A DNA stretch of 64,000 bases from Thermohalobaculum sp039028795 (GCA_039028795.1 JBCCHJ010000019.1:16509-80508), one strand, 5' to 3'. Numbered from the stretch's first letter, positions 32,949 through 42,217 are shown. Notes: a model not told the origin generated them from the sequence alone. Made by a program: numbers and translations.

Positions 32949-33785
32949 TTACAGTTTCCACGGTGAGAGCGCTTGGAAGTCAAACAACCCTCCATCGACC
33001 AAGTGGCTGGGACGGACATTTCGCAGGGCCTTAAACATTACGGCCCGGCGGCCCGGCGCATTCTGTTCCCATCCGTCCAGCATTGCTTTGATCTGCGCGC
33101 GTTGCAGGCCTTCCTGGCTACCGCAGAGATCACAAGGAATAATCGGGAAGCCCATGGCCCTTGCGAAGCGTTCGCAATCTGCCTCGGCAAGATGGGCCAA
33201 TGGGCGCAGGACGGTCAGATTGCCTTCCTCGTTCACCAGCTTAGGGGGCATTGCTGCCAGACGCCCGCCGTGGAACAGGTTCAGCATAAAGGTTTCCAGG
33301 ATGTCGTCGCGATGATGGCCCAGCACCACTGCCTGGCACCCTTCTTCCCGCGCGATGCGATAGAGATGCCCCCGCCGCAGCCGTGAGCATAGCGCACAAT
33401 AGGTCTTGGTCGATGGCACTTTGTCGATGACGATGGAGTAGGTGTCTTGAAACTCGATCCGATGCGGCACGCCCAGATCGTTTAGGAACTTTGGCAGCAC
33501 ACCTTGCGGAAATCCCGGCTGCCCTTGGTCCAAGTTAAAGGCCAACAGGTCCACTGGCAGCAACCCACGCCAGCGAAGTTCGATCAACGCGGCGAGCAGG
33601 GTATAGCTGTCCTTGCCGCCGGAAAGACAGACCAACCAGCGCTGTCCATCAACGGCCATGCCATAGGTTTCGATCGCCTCGCGGGTTTCGCGAATGATCC
33701 GTTTTCGCAGCTTCCGAAACTCCAGCGCATCGGGTGCCTTGGCATAGAGCCGTTCCAGCATCATGTCGTCGGTGGCATCAAGCAT
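32949..33785 (-). CDS. ttcA: tRNA 2-thiocytidine biosynthesis protein TtcA
   Basis: A 278-residue enzyme that thiolates C32 of certain tRNAs using an iron-sulfur cluster and ATP. The PP-loop is CLSGGKDSYTLL (near residue 50-60); the cluster cysteines lie in YCALCSRLRRGHLY and PCDLCGSQ. The ATG at 33785 is used; the frame runs further upstream but into the divergent HD-domain gene. TtcA is usually encoded alone, as here. Confidence 0.92.
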   Translation of the reverse strand: MLDATDDMMLERLYAKAPDALEFRKLRKRIIRETREAIETYGMAVDGQRWLVCLSGGKDSYTLLAALIELRWRGLLPVDLLAFNLDQGQPGFPQGVLPKFLNDLGVPHRIEFQDTYSIVIDKVPSTKTYCALCSRLRRGHLYRIAREEGCQAVVLGHHRDDILETFMLNLFHGGRLAAMPPKLVNEEGNLTVLRPLAHLAEADCERFARAMGFPIIPCDLCGSQEGLQRAQIKAMLDGWEQNAPGRRAVMFKALRNVRPSHLVDGGLFDFQALSPWKL

Positions 33786-33830
33786 GGGCGCGTGGTAGCG
33801 TGAATGGCCCTGCTGCTCAAGGATTGCGCC

Positions 33831-34424
33831 ATGGCTTCTTTTGCTGAAAGGTTCCCAGCGAATATTGAAAAACTGCGCACGCGGTATGCTGAACCGCACC
33901 GCGCCTATCACAACTGGACACATATCGACGCACTGTTGGTGCATTTTGAACGTTTGGAATGGTCATCTGCGATGGGGGTTGAGATTGCCGTTTATTACCA
34001 TGATGCAATTTACGATCCCCTTTCCGGAAAAAACGAGGCCGAAAGCGCCGAACTGATGATGGACGACTTGCAAAGAAAAGTGGACGTGGCGACGCTGAGT
34101 CATGCGAACTCTCTGATAATCGCAACAGCTGGCCACAAGGTGCCGGCGGATGCGGAGCCGGGATTGGCTGCGGATTGTGCACTCTTCCTGGACATGGATC
34201 TGTCGATCCTGGGTGCATCAGAGGTCGCATTTGATAGCTATGATGAAGCGATCCGCAAGGAATATGCGGCAATCCCAGACGAAATTTACCTGCCCAGGCG
34301 CCGGGACATTATGGCTGGCTTTCTTGCACGGCCGCGGCTGTTCCTAACGGATACCTTTCATGCCAGTCATGATGCACCTGCCCGAGCCAATTTACAGCGT
34401 TTGGTTGATAGACTGTCTAATTGA
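33831..34424 (+). CDS. HD-superfamily predicted metal-dependent phosphohydrolase
   Basis: A 197-residue HD-type protein. Metal-ligand candidates are RAYHNWTHI (near residue 30) and the HD doublet VYYHDAIYD (near 65). The ATG at 33831 has AAGGA about 8 bases upstream and is preferred over the one at 33804. It is divergent from ttcA (45-bp gap). Members of this group are conserved but uncharacterised; nucleotide or phosphate-ester hydrolysis is likely. Confidence 0.75.
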   Translation: MASFAERFPANIEKLRTRYAEPHRAYHNWTHIDALLVHFERLEWSSAMGVEIAVYYHDAIYDPLSGKNEAESAELMMDDLQRKVDVATLSHANSLIIATAGHKVPADAEPGLAADCALFLDMDLSILGASEVAFDSYDEAIRKEYAAIPDEIYLPRRRDIMAGFLARPRLFLTDTFHASHDAPARANLQRLVDRLSN

Positions 34425-34447
34425 TGGCGCTGCGAGGCGGCGAGTGT

Positions 34448-34993
34448 TTAGTCGTCCGGCCTAAGCCATCCCCGGTAGTGCACCAGTAACCCGCTGGTCA
34501 GAGGTGCCCGGATTGCAATGTCGAAGTTGAAACGGTGGTCTTCGATGAATTCACGCGCGTCGACCTTGGGGAGCAGGAAGCGCGGTAGCGGGACGCCAAA
34601 CATCCATCCCCGGCGGACGTGCAGATGCATGGCTTGGTTCTGCACTTGAAGTTCCATTTCAAAGACGCAGGGCCAAAGCCGTTCGCGGCTGTGACTTGGC
34701 CGTCCGGATGGATAACAGACGGAGCGCATCGGACGACCGCCGAAGCTGCGCGACCAGGTTTCCTCGGTACCTTGCCGGGATTTTTCCAGGGTTACGGAAA
34801 CGTCTTCGCCTGTGCGTGGAAAGCCGAAGACCGCTGCCGCAAGCGCGGCGACCGGACCGGTTCCGCGTGTAATTTCTGCCACACCCGTGTACGTGCAGTC
34901 CTCTGCATATGTGTGGAAGGCCTGATGCGCTGATGAAAGCTCCGCCCATGCATCACCAAGTGCAGTTTCGTAAAGCCCGGGAACGGCAGTCAT
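34448..34993 (-). CDS. DUF4166 domain-containing protein
   Basis: A 181-residue soluble protein matching DUF4166 (WAELSSAHQAFHTYAEDCTYTGVAEI; WSRSFGGRPMRS; a C-terminal LLVHYRGWL). DUF4166 often sits at the C-terminus of saccharopine-dehydrogenase-like proteins or beside DCC proteins. Its start overlaps the stop of the DCC-family gene (ATGA), so the pair is co-translated. Function unknown. Confidence 0.75.
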   Translation of the reverse strand: MTAVPGLYETALGDAWAELSSAHQAFHTYAEDCTYTGVAEITRGTGPVAALAAAVFGFPRTGEDVSVTLEKSRQGTEETWSRSFGGRPMRSVCYPSGRPSHSRERLWPCVFEMELQVQNQAMHLHVRRGWMFGVPLPRFLLPKVDAREFIEDHRFNFDIAIRAPLTSGLLVHYRGWLRPDD

Positions 34994-35448
34994 TCTAAAA
35001 GTCTTGCACGAAGACGGGTGGTGGGAAGTTGGCATGTTTCGCGCCGTCCAAACATCCAATACCGGTTGCGCGCCAGACGCCGGTAGAGCCAGCCTTGGAC
35101 CGGCTCAGGTAAGAAGCGGAGGATCTGCAGCAGGTGGCCAGGCCCGCCAGTCACGCTACCAATTCGGATCAAGGCATCCATCGAACCATAGGCGACGCCA
35201 TCCCGCAGAAACAACCAGGTGTCCGGATCGTCCGGATCAAGATCGTAGTGCGCCAGGATTGCGCGCCCCAAGTCCGTCTGAACGGGACAGATGCGGATAG
35301 TTCCGGTCTTGTCCAATCGGTCCAGGATGCGTGCGCCGGCCATGCACAGGACACAGGCGCCGTTCATGAATGCCGCAGGGGCTGTGTCGTCGAAGTCCGG
35401 AACGGCCGGATCGGAACGGTAAGAATAGGGTGCATGCGGTAGGGGCAT
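34990..35448 (-). CDS. DCC-family (DUF393) thiol oxidoreductase-like protein
   Basis: A 152-residue protein of the DCC family. The CxxC motif is present in NGACVLCMAG (near residue 30), though the usual Asp before Gly is Asn. The ATG at 35448 is preceded by GGAGG at good spacing. The family is thought to have thioredoxin-like redox activity. It forms an ATGA-coupled pair with DUF4166; such pairs are seen in Rhodobacterales. Confidence 0.75.
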   Translation of the reverse strand: MPLPHAPYSYRSDPAVPDFDDTAPAAFMNGACVLCMAGARILDRLDKTGTIRICPVQTDLGRAILAHYDLDPDDPDTWLFLRDGVAYGSMDALIRIGSVTGGPGHLLQILRFLPEPVQGWLYRRLARNRYWMFGRRETCQLPTTRLRARLLE

Positions 35449-35585
35449 CTTGAACCTCCGCATGTAGAGATAGGGACGCTGCGTCGAGGCTTCATCGCGT
35501 GCGATGGTCGCATACCCAAATGTGCCGCGTTTTTTGCATCACCGCGCACGTCGCGCTAGGCTGCGGTAAAGGATTGGAGGAAGCC

Positions 35586-35855
35586 ATGGCCGGAGGATGG
35601 GCCCGAGACGGCGCTGTGCAGGATCAGATCGATGCCTCGATCCAGGACGAGTTACAACGGATGGCTGCGCGCAAGGCACCTGTTGGTGACAGTCTAAGCG
35701 AATGCGCAGAATGTGGGGAGCCGATTCCAGAGGCTCGGCGCAAAGCGTTGCCCGGCGTCAAGATATGTATCGACTGCGCATCAGAACGTGATGCCCGTCC
35801 GGTCCTCCGCGGCGGGATCAACCGCCGCGGCTCGAAGGATAGTCAGTTGAAGTGA
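35586..35855 (+). CDS. DksA/TraR-type zinc finger protein
   Basis: An 89-residue protein with a C4 zinc finger CAECGEPIPEARRKALPG...CIDC (residues about 37-62), as in short DksA/TraR relatives. The long N-terminal coiled coil of true DksA is shortened to one helix (DQIDASIQDELQRMAARK). GGAGGAAG precedes the ATG. It may bind the RNA-polymerase secondary channel like TraR, or may not contact polymerase at all. Confidence 0.8.
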   Translation: MAGGWARDGAVQDQIDASIQDELQRMAARKAPVGDSLSECAECGEPIPEARRKALPGVKICIDCASERDARPVLRGGINRRGSKDSQLK

Positions 35856-35864
35856 CCCAAGGGA

Positions 35865-36467
35865 TCAGGCGACTTCCATAGCAGGATTGGCCTTTTGCCA
35901 GGCAGGGATGGATTCGATCCGATCCAACCATCCCGCTATATTGGAATACCCATCCACAGGTATCCCACAGATATCGCGATAACAAAGCGTCGAGGCGACA
36001 GAGATATCCGCCGTCGTTATGGCGTCCCCGACCAGCCAATCCCGACCGTTCAACTGGCCGTCCAAAACGTCGGCCAGTCCTCTCACTTCGGCTGTGGCGG
36101 CGTCCTTATCGATCGGAGCCTGGAAGAAATGCGCGCCGAGAAACTTTGTCGTTGCCGGGGCCCAATGCGCCATTTCCCAGAACTGCCACTGCAGTATGTC
36201 GTATCTGGCATTTGTTTTTGGCCAAAGGTCGGACTCTCCTTCTGCGGCCAACCGGTTCACGATGGCATTAGATTCCCACAAAGTGGTACCGTCTTCATAT
36301 TCCAACACCGGCATTTTCCCGTTTGGGTTCAAAGCCAGGAAGGTGGGCTTCTTCTGATCACCAGCTTGTAGGTCGACCATGATTTGTTCAAGCTGGACAC
36401 TGGCCAGATCGGTCGTGACGAGACATTTCCGAGCATTGGGCGAGGGCGGGAAAACATGCAGTTTCAT
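35865..36467 (-). CDS. Glutathione S-transferase
   Basis: A 200-residue two-domain GST. The thioredoxin-like N-domain starts MKLHVFPPSPNARKC and has the cis-Pro GKMPVLEYEDG and LWESNAI glutathione-binding segments; the helical C-domain carries the conserved ITTADISVAS. AAGGA precedes the ATG. Expressed on its own; substrate unknown. Confidence 0.87.
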   Translation of the reverse strand: MKLHVFPPSPNARKCLVTTDLASVQLEQIMVDLQAGDQKKPTFLALNPNGKMPVLEYEDGTTLWESNAIVNRLAAEGESDLWPKTNARYDILQWQFWEMAHWAPATTKFLGAHFFQAPIDKDAATAEVRGLADVLDGQLNGRDWLVGDAITTADISVASTLCYRDICGIPVDGYSNIAGWLDRIESIPAWQKANPAMEVA

Positions 36468-36612
36468 CTGAGCGTTCCTTTTAATAGTGAACTTACTGGT
36501 TAACTATAGTGATTCACGCGAGACTCAGCAAGCCCTGATGATCAAAAGGCGCGCTTGGCGCTAAGGTTGGGTTTGGGTAAAGTTTCGGGCAGCTTTGCCA
36601 ACGGAGGCTGCG

Positions 36613-37410
36613 ATGAAACTAAACGACGATCAACTTGCCCAACTGCGCGATGAAGGCTGGATCTTCATCCCGGACTATTTCAGCCAGAAAGAAGTAGACG
36701 TTCTGGTCCGGGCCTCGGAAGAAGTTTTTCAGATGAAGCGGGACGAGATTTATCTAGAGAAAGATGGAACCCCGCGCAGCGCCTTCGCTGTACACCGGTT
36801 GCACGAGGCCTATGATCTTTTGGGCCGTCATCCCCGCCTGATAGAGCCATTAATGCAGCTCTGGGGTGAGGGCGTCTACTTGCACCAGTACAAGATCAAT
36901 GCGAAGGCCAAGTTCACCGGCGATGTCTGGCAGTGGCATCAGGACTATGGCAACTGGCTGGAGAAGGATGGGATGCCAGAGCCGCGGGCGATGAACATCT
37001 CGCTTTTCCTGGATGAGGTGTATCCTTTCAATGGTCCGCTGATGCTGATCCCGAAGAGCCATAAGCACGGCGTTCTGGCCAGCAATAAGGACACCGAGAC
37101 GACTTCGTTCCCGCTGTACACTCAGCCGGAAGAAACGGTCGAGAAGCTGTGCACTGAAGGTGGTCTAGTGGCTCCCACGGGCAAGCCCGGTTCGATGTTA
37201 ATGTTCGATGGGAACTTGGTTCATGGGTCGTCTGGCAATATTACGCCGTTTCCGCGGAAAATCGTGTATCTAACACTGAATGCCTGTTCGAACTATATTC
37301 GGAAGCCGACCCGGGAGGAATGGTTGGCGCATCAGGATTTCACACCGATCGAAATGGTGCCGGAAGATGCCTTGGTGGAATTTGGAAGGCGGAAAAAACA
37401 GGTCGCTTGA
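36613..37410 (+). CDS. PhyH dioxygenase related to ectoine hydroxylase
   Basis: A 265-residue Fe(II)/2-oxoglutarate dioxygenase. The metal triad is His109, Asp111 (WQWHQDYGNW) and His204 (NLVHGSSGNITPFPR), with Arg215 for 2-oxoglutarate. The DGMPEPRAMN, NGPLMLIPKSHK and HGSSGNITPFPR segments closely follow EctD. No ectABC genes are near, so it may hydroxylate a different compound. The ATG at 36613 with GGAGG upstream is preferred to a TTG at 36595. It is the third PhyH enzyme in the window. Confidence 0.83.
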   Translation: MKLNDDQLAQLRDEGWIFIPDYFSQKEVDVLVRASEEVFQMKRDEIYLEKDGTPRSAFAVHRLHEAYDLLGRHPRLIEPLMQLWGEGVYLHQYKINAKAKFTGDVWQWHQDYGNWLEKDGMPEPRAMNISLFLDEVYPFNGPLMLIPKSHKHGVLASNKDTETTSFPLYTQPEETVEKLCTEGGLVAPTGKPGSMLMFDGNLVHGSSGNITPFPRKIVYLTLNACSNYIRKPTREEWLAHQDFTPIEMVPEDALVEFGRRKKQVA

Positions 37411-37449
37411 GCAGATTTAAACCAGAATTTTAGTCGCAACACCGTTACT

Positions 37450-37710
37450 CTAATGGCAGCACGATTTGCGCTCTCCCGGATCAGGTACCGGGTCGTAACC
37501 ATCGCCACCACCGGGGCGGCATCGCGAGAGGCGGCGTATTGTGAGCCAAGCGCCCTTTATCCCGCCGTGCTTTGCCAAAGCCTCCAACGCATATTCAGAA
37601 CACGTCGGCTGGAACCGGCAATTTCGCCCGACCCAAGGGCTGCCAATCAGTCGATAGGCCCGGATCGGGATCGCAAGGACAAACGCCAGAGGTCCCATCC
37701 GTTTGTTCAT
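37450..37710 (-). CDS. yidD: Membrane protein insertion efficiency factor YidD
   Basis: An 86-residue protein with the YidD signature: a hydrophobic start, YRLIGSPWVGRNCRFQPTCSEYALEALAKHG, and the C-terminal RLSRCRPGGGDGYDPVP. It is thought to assist YidC. Its start overlaps the rnpA stop by 4 bp. In most relatives yidC follows directly; here a divergent dioxygenase gene does. Confidence 0.93.
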   Translation of the reverse strand: MNKRMGPLAFVLAIPIRAYRLIGSPWVGRNCRFQPTCSEYALEALAKHGGIKGAWLTIRRLSRCRPGGGDGYDPVPDPGERKSCCH

Positions 37711-38063
37711 GAATTTGCATCGCTATGGATACGCGCCAATGCTGTCTCCATATCTTTGCACAGTTCCGTGAAGTCGCGGCTTACGGTTACGTTCGCTCGT
37801 CCGATTAGCACGTAATCCCATCCCGGGCGCCCAGATTCTGGCAGGACCTTAGCTGCCACTGCCCTGAGCCGTCGCTTGGCACGGTTGCGTGCTACTGCAT
37901 TCCCGACTTTCTTAGAACAGGTATATCCGACCCGGAAAGGACCAGGATCGTTGCGCATGCGTTCCCGCCCTTGAAGGATCAGGCCAGGTGTCAGAACGCG
38001 ACCGGTCTTCGCGCAGGAAAGGAAGTCCCGGCGCTGCTTTATTGTTTCTGGTGCGCAGGGCAC
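37707..38063 (-). CDS. rnpA: Ribonuclease P protein component
   Basis: A 118-residue basic protein that joins the RNase P RNA to mature tRNA 5' ends. It has the signature RVGYTCSKKVGNAVARNRAKRRLRAV (residues about 44-69). The start is GTG at 38063, 9 bp after the rpmH stop. Order rpmH-rnpA-yidD is standard. Confidence 0.94.
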   Translation of the reverse strand: MPCAPETIKQRRDFLSCAKTGRVLTPGLILQGRERMRNDPGPFRVGYTCSKKVGNAVARNRAKRRLRAVAAKVLPESGRPGWDYVLIGRANVTVSRDFTELCKDMETALARIHSDANS

Positions 38064-38072
38064 CCGGGGCCA

Positions 38073-38207
38073 TTACGCTGACAGGCTTTTGCGGCCTTTG
38101 GCGCGGCGGCGATTCAACACCTTACGGCCGTTCCGGGTCGCCATGCGGCTGCGAAAGCCATGCCGGGCTTTCCGCACGCGGTTTGATGGCTGAAATGTGC
38201 GTTTCAT
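38073..38207 (-). CDS. rpmH: 50S ribosomal protein L34
   Basis: A 44-residue basic protein, MKRTFQPSNRVRKARHGF at the N-terminus and KGRKSLSA at the end, the full and usual length for L34. It is first in the rpmH-rnpA-yidD operon. Confidence 0.97.
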   Translation of the reverse strand: MKRTFQPSNRVRKARHGFRSRMATRNGRKVLNRRRAKGRKSLSA

Positions 38208-38445
38208 CGCGTTTCTCCTGGACTCGAAGGCCCATATCCATACCGCAGAGCCCGTCGGCAATACGGCAGCAAATTCAAGAGGGCGGCCAATACCCTGCCT
38301 GAGTAAGTGAGTCAATCGATCGAACGATCATGGGTAATTGTTTCAGCATTCTCATTCCTTATCAACCGCGCGTGATAAGGGTGGTTTGGTGGTGTCTGTC
38401 GTTCAATATACCCAAGCGAGGGGTCAGCCTTTCGCGAGGATCAAA

Positions 38446-39195
38446 ATGTACACTGACGGAGCAGCCGAATTGGCTGAGGACCAGGCGAAAACTGGCGGAT
38501 GGCGGCGTTTTCTCCCGATTGCGATCATCGCGGTCGGGGCAATTGCAGCTTTCATCTTCCTGCGAGAATTCATCAGCTTCTCCACACTGTCGGAGAATTA
38601 TCAGGCACTGACGGCGTGGCGCGATCAGAACTTTTTTCTTGCTGCCGTGATCTGCATGGCGGTGTACATCTTGGCTGTTGCATTTTCCGTACCAGGGGCT
38701 GTTTGGCTGACGTTGGTCGTTGGTTTTCTCTTCGGAACCATCCTTGGCTCGGTTATGGTCGTGGTTGCCGCAACGATCGGTGCATTGGCGATTTTTCTGG
38801 CTGCGCGAACCGCCTTGGGCGACAGTTTGCGTGCCAGAGCGGGCGCTTGGATCACGAAAATGGAAGAAGGTTTCCGCCGTGATGAAGTCAGCTATCTGCT
38901 GATCATGCGGTTGGTTCCCGTGATGCCGTTTTTCATTGCCAACCTGGTTCCAGCCTTCCTGGGCGCTCGGACATTCACCTACTTTTGGACGACGCTGATC
39001 GGTATCATCCCCGGCACCGTCGTTTACGTTTCGATTGGGGCAGGCCTCGGGACCCAACTGGCCACTGGAACACCGCCGGATTTAGGTGTGATCTTTGAAT
39101 GGCATGTTCTTGGTCCGTTGCTGGGCCTGGCCGGACTGGCTGCTTTACCGCTGGTTCTTAAGGCTGTAGGTCTGCGCAGCGGCGGTGAAAAGTGA
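38446..39195 (+). CDS. TVP38/TMEM64 family membrane protein
   Basis: About 249 residues from the ATG at 38446. It has six hydrophobic segments and the SNARE-associated/DedA-like core FLFGTILGSVMVVVAATIGALAIFLAAR and LRLVPVMPFFIANLVPAFLG (written as it appears: MRLVPVMPFF). Its stop overlaps the GTG start of the flavin oxidoreductase (GTGA). This pairing is common in proteobacteria; a role in lipid scrambling or redox-linked membrane transport is suggested by family, not shown here. Confidence 0.82.
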   Translation: MYTDGAAELAEDQAKTGGWRRFLPIAIIAVGAIAAFIFLREFISFSTLSENYQALTAWRDQNFFLAAVICMAVYILAVAFSVPGAVWLTLVVGFLFGTILGSVMVVVAATIGALAIFLAARTALGDSLRARAGAWITKMEEGFRRDEVSYLLIMRLVPVMPFFIANLVPAFLGARTFTYFWTTLIGIIPGTVVYVSIGAGLGTQLATGTPPDLGVIFEWHVLGPLLGLAGLAALPLVLKAVGLRSGGEK

Positions 39196-40616
39196 CCAAC
39201 ATTCTGACGCCGGACCTCTGTATCATCGGGGCTGGCTCCGGAGGACTGTCAGTTGCTGCGGGCGCAGTTCAAATGGGCGCATCGGTGGTCTTGATCGAAG
39301 GCCACAAAATGGGCGGCGACTGCCTGAATTACGGCTGCGTTCCATCGAAGGCCTTGATTGCCGCGGGCAAAGCGGCTCAAGCACACCGCGTATCCGCACC
39401 ATTCGGTGTGACGCCGACAGAGCCAGAAGTCGATTATGCCGCTGCTATGGACCATGTTCATGGGGTGATTAAGGGCATTGAACCGCACGACAGTGTCGAG
39501 CGTTTCGAAAGCCTTGGCGTCAAAGTGATTCAGGACTGGGGCCGCTTCGCCGACGACCGCACGGTCGAAGCAGGCGGCCACACAATAAGAGCGCGCCGCT
39601 TTGTGATCGCCACCGGGTCTTCGGCCTTTGTCCCGCCGATCCCTGGTTTGGACAAAACGCCGTTTCTGACCAACGAGACGCTCTGGGACAATCGTGCCTT
39701 ACCAGGGCACCTCATTGTCGTCGGCGGCGGTCCAATCGGTTTAGAAATGGCGCAGGCACACCGCCGGCTCGGATCGCAAGTCACCGTCATCGAAGCTTTC
39801 AAAGCCCTCGCAAAAGACGACCCAGATATAGCGGCGATCGCATTGGCCAAATTGCGGGCGGAAGGGATCGATGTTCGCGAGGACGCAAAGGTCGAAAGCA
39901 CAACCCGTGATGGTGATGGCGTTCAAGTACAATTGGAAGGCGGAGAGACCGTCGAGGGCTCCCATCTTTTGATCGCAACGGGCCGCAAACCCAGCACCGA
40001 CAAGTTAAACCTCGACGTCGCCGGCATCGATCATGACCACGGCGGTGTTAAGGTGAACGCAGGCCTCAGATCGGTCTCGAACTCCCGCGTCTACGTCATC
40101 GGAGATGTGGCGGGTGGCTTGCAGTTCACCCATGTCGCGGGATACCAGGCAGGCTTGGTGATCCGGTCTGCGCTTTTCCGGTTGCCTATCAAGAACCGCA
40201 CGGATTTGATCCCCTGGGTCACATATATCGACCCAGAGGTTGCGCAAGTTGGCCTTACCGAGGCAGAGGCTCGCGCCTCCCATGGCGATGTTGTCGAAGT
40301 CGCACACTTCGAATTTGCCGAGAACGATCGCGCCCGCGCTGAACTGAAAACCGATGGGCTTGTGAAAGCGATCGTTGGGAAACGCGGAAAGATCCTGGGA
40401 TGTTCGATGGTTGGCGCACAGGCTGGGGAGTTGATCCAACCCTGGGCGCTGGCACTTTCAAAAGGCCTGAAGATCGGTGATATGGCGGGTCACGTGGCAG
40501 CCTATCCGACGCTCGGAGAGGTTTCAAAACGTGCGGCAGGTGCTTACTTCGCCCCCCGATTGTTCGAAAGTGACCGCGTCAAATGGATTGTGCGGTTGCT
40601 TGCCAAGTTGGGATAG
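39192..40616 (+). CDS. Pyridine nucleotide-disulfide oxidoreductase (MerA/Lpd-like)
   Basis: A 474-residue flavoprotein. The FAD site is CIIGAGSGGLSVAAGA, the redox pair is GGDCLNYGCVPSK (residues about 43-56), the NAD site VVGGGPIGLEMAQ, and the C-terminal catalytic His is in HVAAYPTLGE. It lacks the extra N-terminal metal-binding domain and the C-terminal Cys pair of true mercuric reductase. It is translated from GTG overlapping the TVP38 gene. The physiological disulfide substrate is unknown. Confidence 0.85.
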   Translation: MTNILTPDLCIIGAGSGGLSVAAGAVQMGASVVLIEGHKMGGDCLNYGCVPSKALIAAGKAAQAHRVSAPFGVTPTEPEVDYAAAMDHVHGVIKGIEPHDSVERFESLGVKVIQDWGRFADDRTVEAGGHTIRARRFVIATGSSAFVPPIPGLDKTPFLTNETLWDNRALPGHLIVVGGGPIGLEMAQAHRRLGSQVTVIEAFKALAKDDPDIAAIALAKLRAEGIDVREDAKVESTTRDGDGVQVQLEGGETVEGSHLLIATGRKPSTDKLNLDVAGIDHDHGGVKVNAGLRSVSNSRVYVIGDVAGGLQFTHVAGYQAGLVIRSALFRLPIKNRTDLIPWVTYIDPEVAQVGLTEAEARASHGDVVEVAHFEFAENDRARAELKTDGLVKAIVGKRGKILGCSMVGAQAGELIQPWALALSKGLKIGDMAGHVAAYPTLGEVSKRAAGAYFAPRLFESDRVKWIVRLLAKLG

Positions 40617-40656
40617 GCAAGGCATTAGAAACGGTTAAGGTTTCACCGGGGATCGC

Positions 40657-42060
40657 ATGAGACTGATGCGCAGCCTTTCTGGACGGCTTTTGATTGTCAC
40701 GATCTGCGTCGTGATGCTGGCAGAGGTTGCGATTTTCGTCCCATCAGTAGCGCGATTTAGGCAGGACTACCTTCTGGAACGGGTCCGCCGGGCAGAAATT
40801 GCGGCCTATACCGTTCTGGCGTCCCCCGACCGATCAATCAGCAACGAACTGGCCAGTGTTCTGGTCAGTCGGGCCGAAGTGCTGAATGTCGTTGTTCGAC
40901 GCGAAGGCATTCGAGAAATGGTTCTATCCGGGCGGGAGCTTCCAGAGATCACCGAGTCTTTCGATCTCAGGGAACCAGAGATCTGGGAGTTAATTGTCGA
41001 TGCTTTGGTTCAGATCTCCGATACCGATGGTGGCATAATTCGGGTCATCGCCTATGCACCGCAAGACATGGGTAAGGAGCTTGAGGTGACGTTGGACAGC
41101 GCACCGCTGGCCAAAGCAATGCGCGCCTGGGGATTGAACATTCTCTGGCTTAGCCTCGTGATCTCGCTCAGCACAGCGGCCATGGTTTTCTTTGCTGTTC
41201 GCCGCGCGGTGGTTCGCCCCATCACGAAAGTGATCTCGAACGTCAAAAGATTTTCAGAGAACCCTGAAGATCCTGCTCGTTTTATCGAACCCCGCAGCCG
41301 GGTCGGCGAAATCGCCGAAGCGGAACATGCTGTCGCTGATATGCAGAGGGATGTGCACGCCGCACTGAAAGCCCGGTCTAGGCTTGCATCCTTGGGCGAG
41401 GCTGTGGCGAAGATCAGCCACGACCTTCGTAATATCCTTGGCACCACTCAGTTGATGGCCGATCGCCTGGAAATGAGCCAAGACCCCATCGTGGCGCGCA
41501 CGGCACCGAAACTTTTGGGATCACTGGATCGGGCGATCCGACTTTGTCAGTCAACGCTCGCGTATGGCAAAGCGGAAGAAGCCCCGCCGGAATCACGTAT
41601 CATTGCGTTTGGCGAACTGGCCGAAGAGGTTGTGGAAGGGCTCGGCCTGATGGGTGATGATGCCGGCGTCACGGCCTTGGTTGATGTCGAAGCCGAATTG
41701 GTTGTCGAGGCCGACCCCGAACAATTGTTCCGGGCTCTCGACAATCTGACCCGCAACGCTGTTCAGGCGATCAAAGCAGCAGGCAAGCCAGGGCGTTTGA
41801 CGATTGCAGCCGACCAAGCCGGAGAGCACGTCGAAATCAGCGTGATCGATACCGGGCCTGGATTGCCGGCCCGGGCGCGAGATCACTTATTCAAGCCGTT
41901 TCAGGGCGGCGCGCGGCGCGAAGGTACGGGTTTGGGTCTGGCAATCGCCCATGAATTGATCCGTGCAAACCGCGGTGAATTGAATTTGGTGACAAGCACA
42001 ACTGCCGGCACCGAATTCCGCATAACGCTCCCAATGGCGCGTGCAATCGCAGCCGCCTGA
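40657..42060 (+). CDS. Sensor histidine kinase
   Basis: A 467-residue membrane kinase: an N-terminal helix, a periplasmic domain of about 130 residues, a second helix (near 170-190), a HAMP segment, the phospho-acceptor His in AKISHDLRNIL, and an ATPase domain with N box NLTRNAVQAI, G1 DTGPGLPA and G2 GTGLGLAI. No response regulator gene is adjacent, so the partner is elsewhere. The gene follows the oxidoreductase by 40 bp and may be in one transcript with it. Signal unknown. Confidence 0.87.
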   Translation: MRLMRSLSGRLLIVTICVVMLAEVAIFVPSVARFRQDYLLERVRRAEIAAYTVLASPDRSISNELASVLVSRAEVLNVVVRREGIREMVLSGRELPEITESFDLREPEIWELIVDALVQISDTDGGIIRVIAYAPQDMGKELEVTLDSAPLAKAMRAWGLNILWLSLVISLSTAAMVFFAVRRAVVRPITKVISNVKRFSENPEDPARFIEPRSRVGEIAEAEHAVADMQRDVHAALKARSRLASLGEAVAKISHDLRNILGTTQLMADRLEMSQDPIVARTAPKLLGSLDRAIRLCQSTLAYGKAEEAPPESRIIAFGELAEEVVEGLGLMGDDAGVTALVDVEAELVVEADPEQLFRALDNLTRNAVQAIKAAGKPGRLTIAADQAGEHVEISVIDTGPGLPARARDHLFKPFQGGARREGTGLGLAIAHELIRANRGELNLVTSTTAGTEFRITLPMARAIAAA

Positions 42061-42140
42061 ATCCACGCTTGGTGTTTCCGATTGGCACTTGCAATCAGCA
42101 GGTTGCGCAGCTAGATACCGCGCCTGTCCTTTGACAGTCG

Positions 42141-42217
42141 GCGCCGGTAGCTCAGCTGGATAGAGCACCAGACTACGAATCTGGGGGTCGGGGGTTCGAA
42201 TCCTCCCCGGCGCGCCA
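42141..42217 (+). tRNA. tRNA-Arg (anticodon ACG)
   Basis: A 77-base tRNA including an encoded CCA. The acceptor stem GCGCCGG pairs with CCGGCGC; the D arm contains AGCTCAGCTGGATAGAGC; the anticodon stem CCAGA/TCTGG encloses CTACGAA with anticodon ACG; the T arm holds GGTTCGAATCC. It reads CGN arginine codons through A34-to-inosine editing. Confidence 0.95.

Noticed and set aside
36613..37410. True ectoine hydroxylase EctD
   Set aside because: Sequence is EctD-like but no ectABC genes are adjacent, so only the family is named.
39192..40616. Mercuric reductase as name for the flavin oxidoreductase
   Set aside because: Has the CLNYGC redox pair but lacks the metal-binding N-terminal domain and the C-terminal Cys pair, and no mer genes are near.
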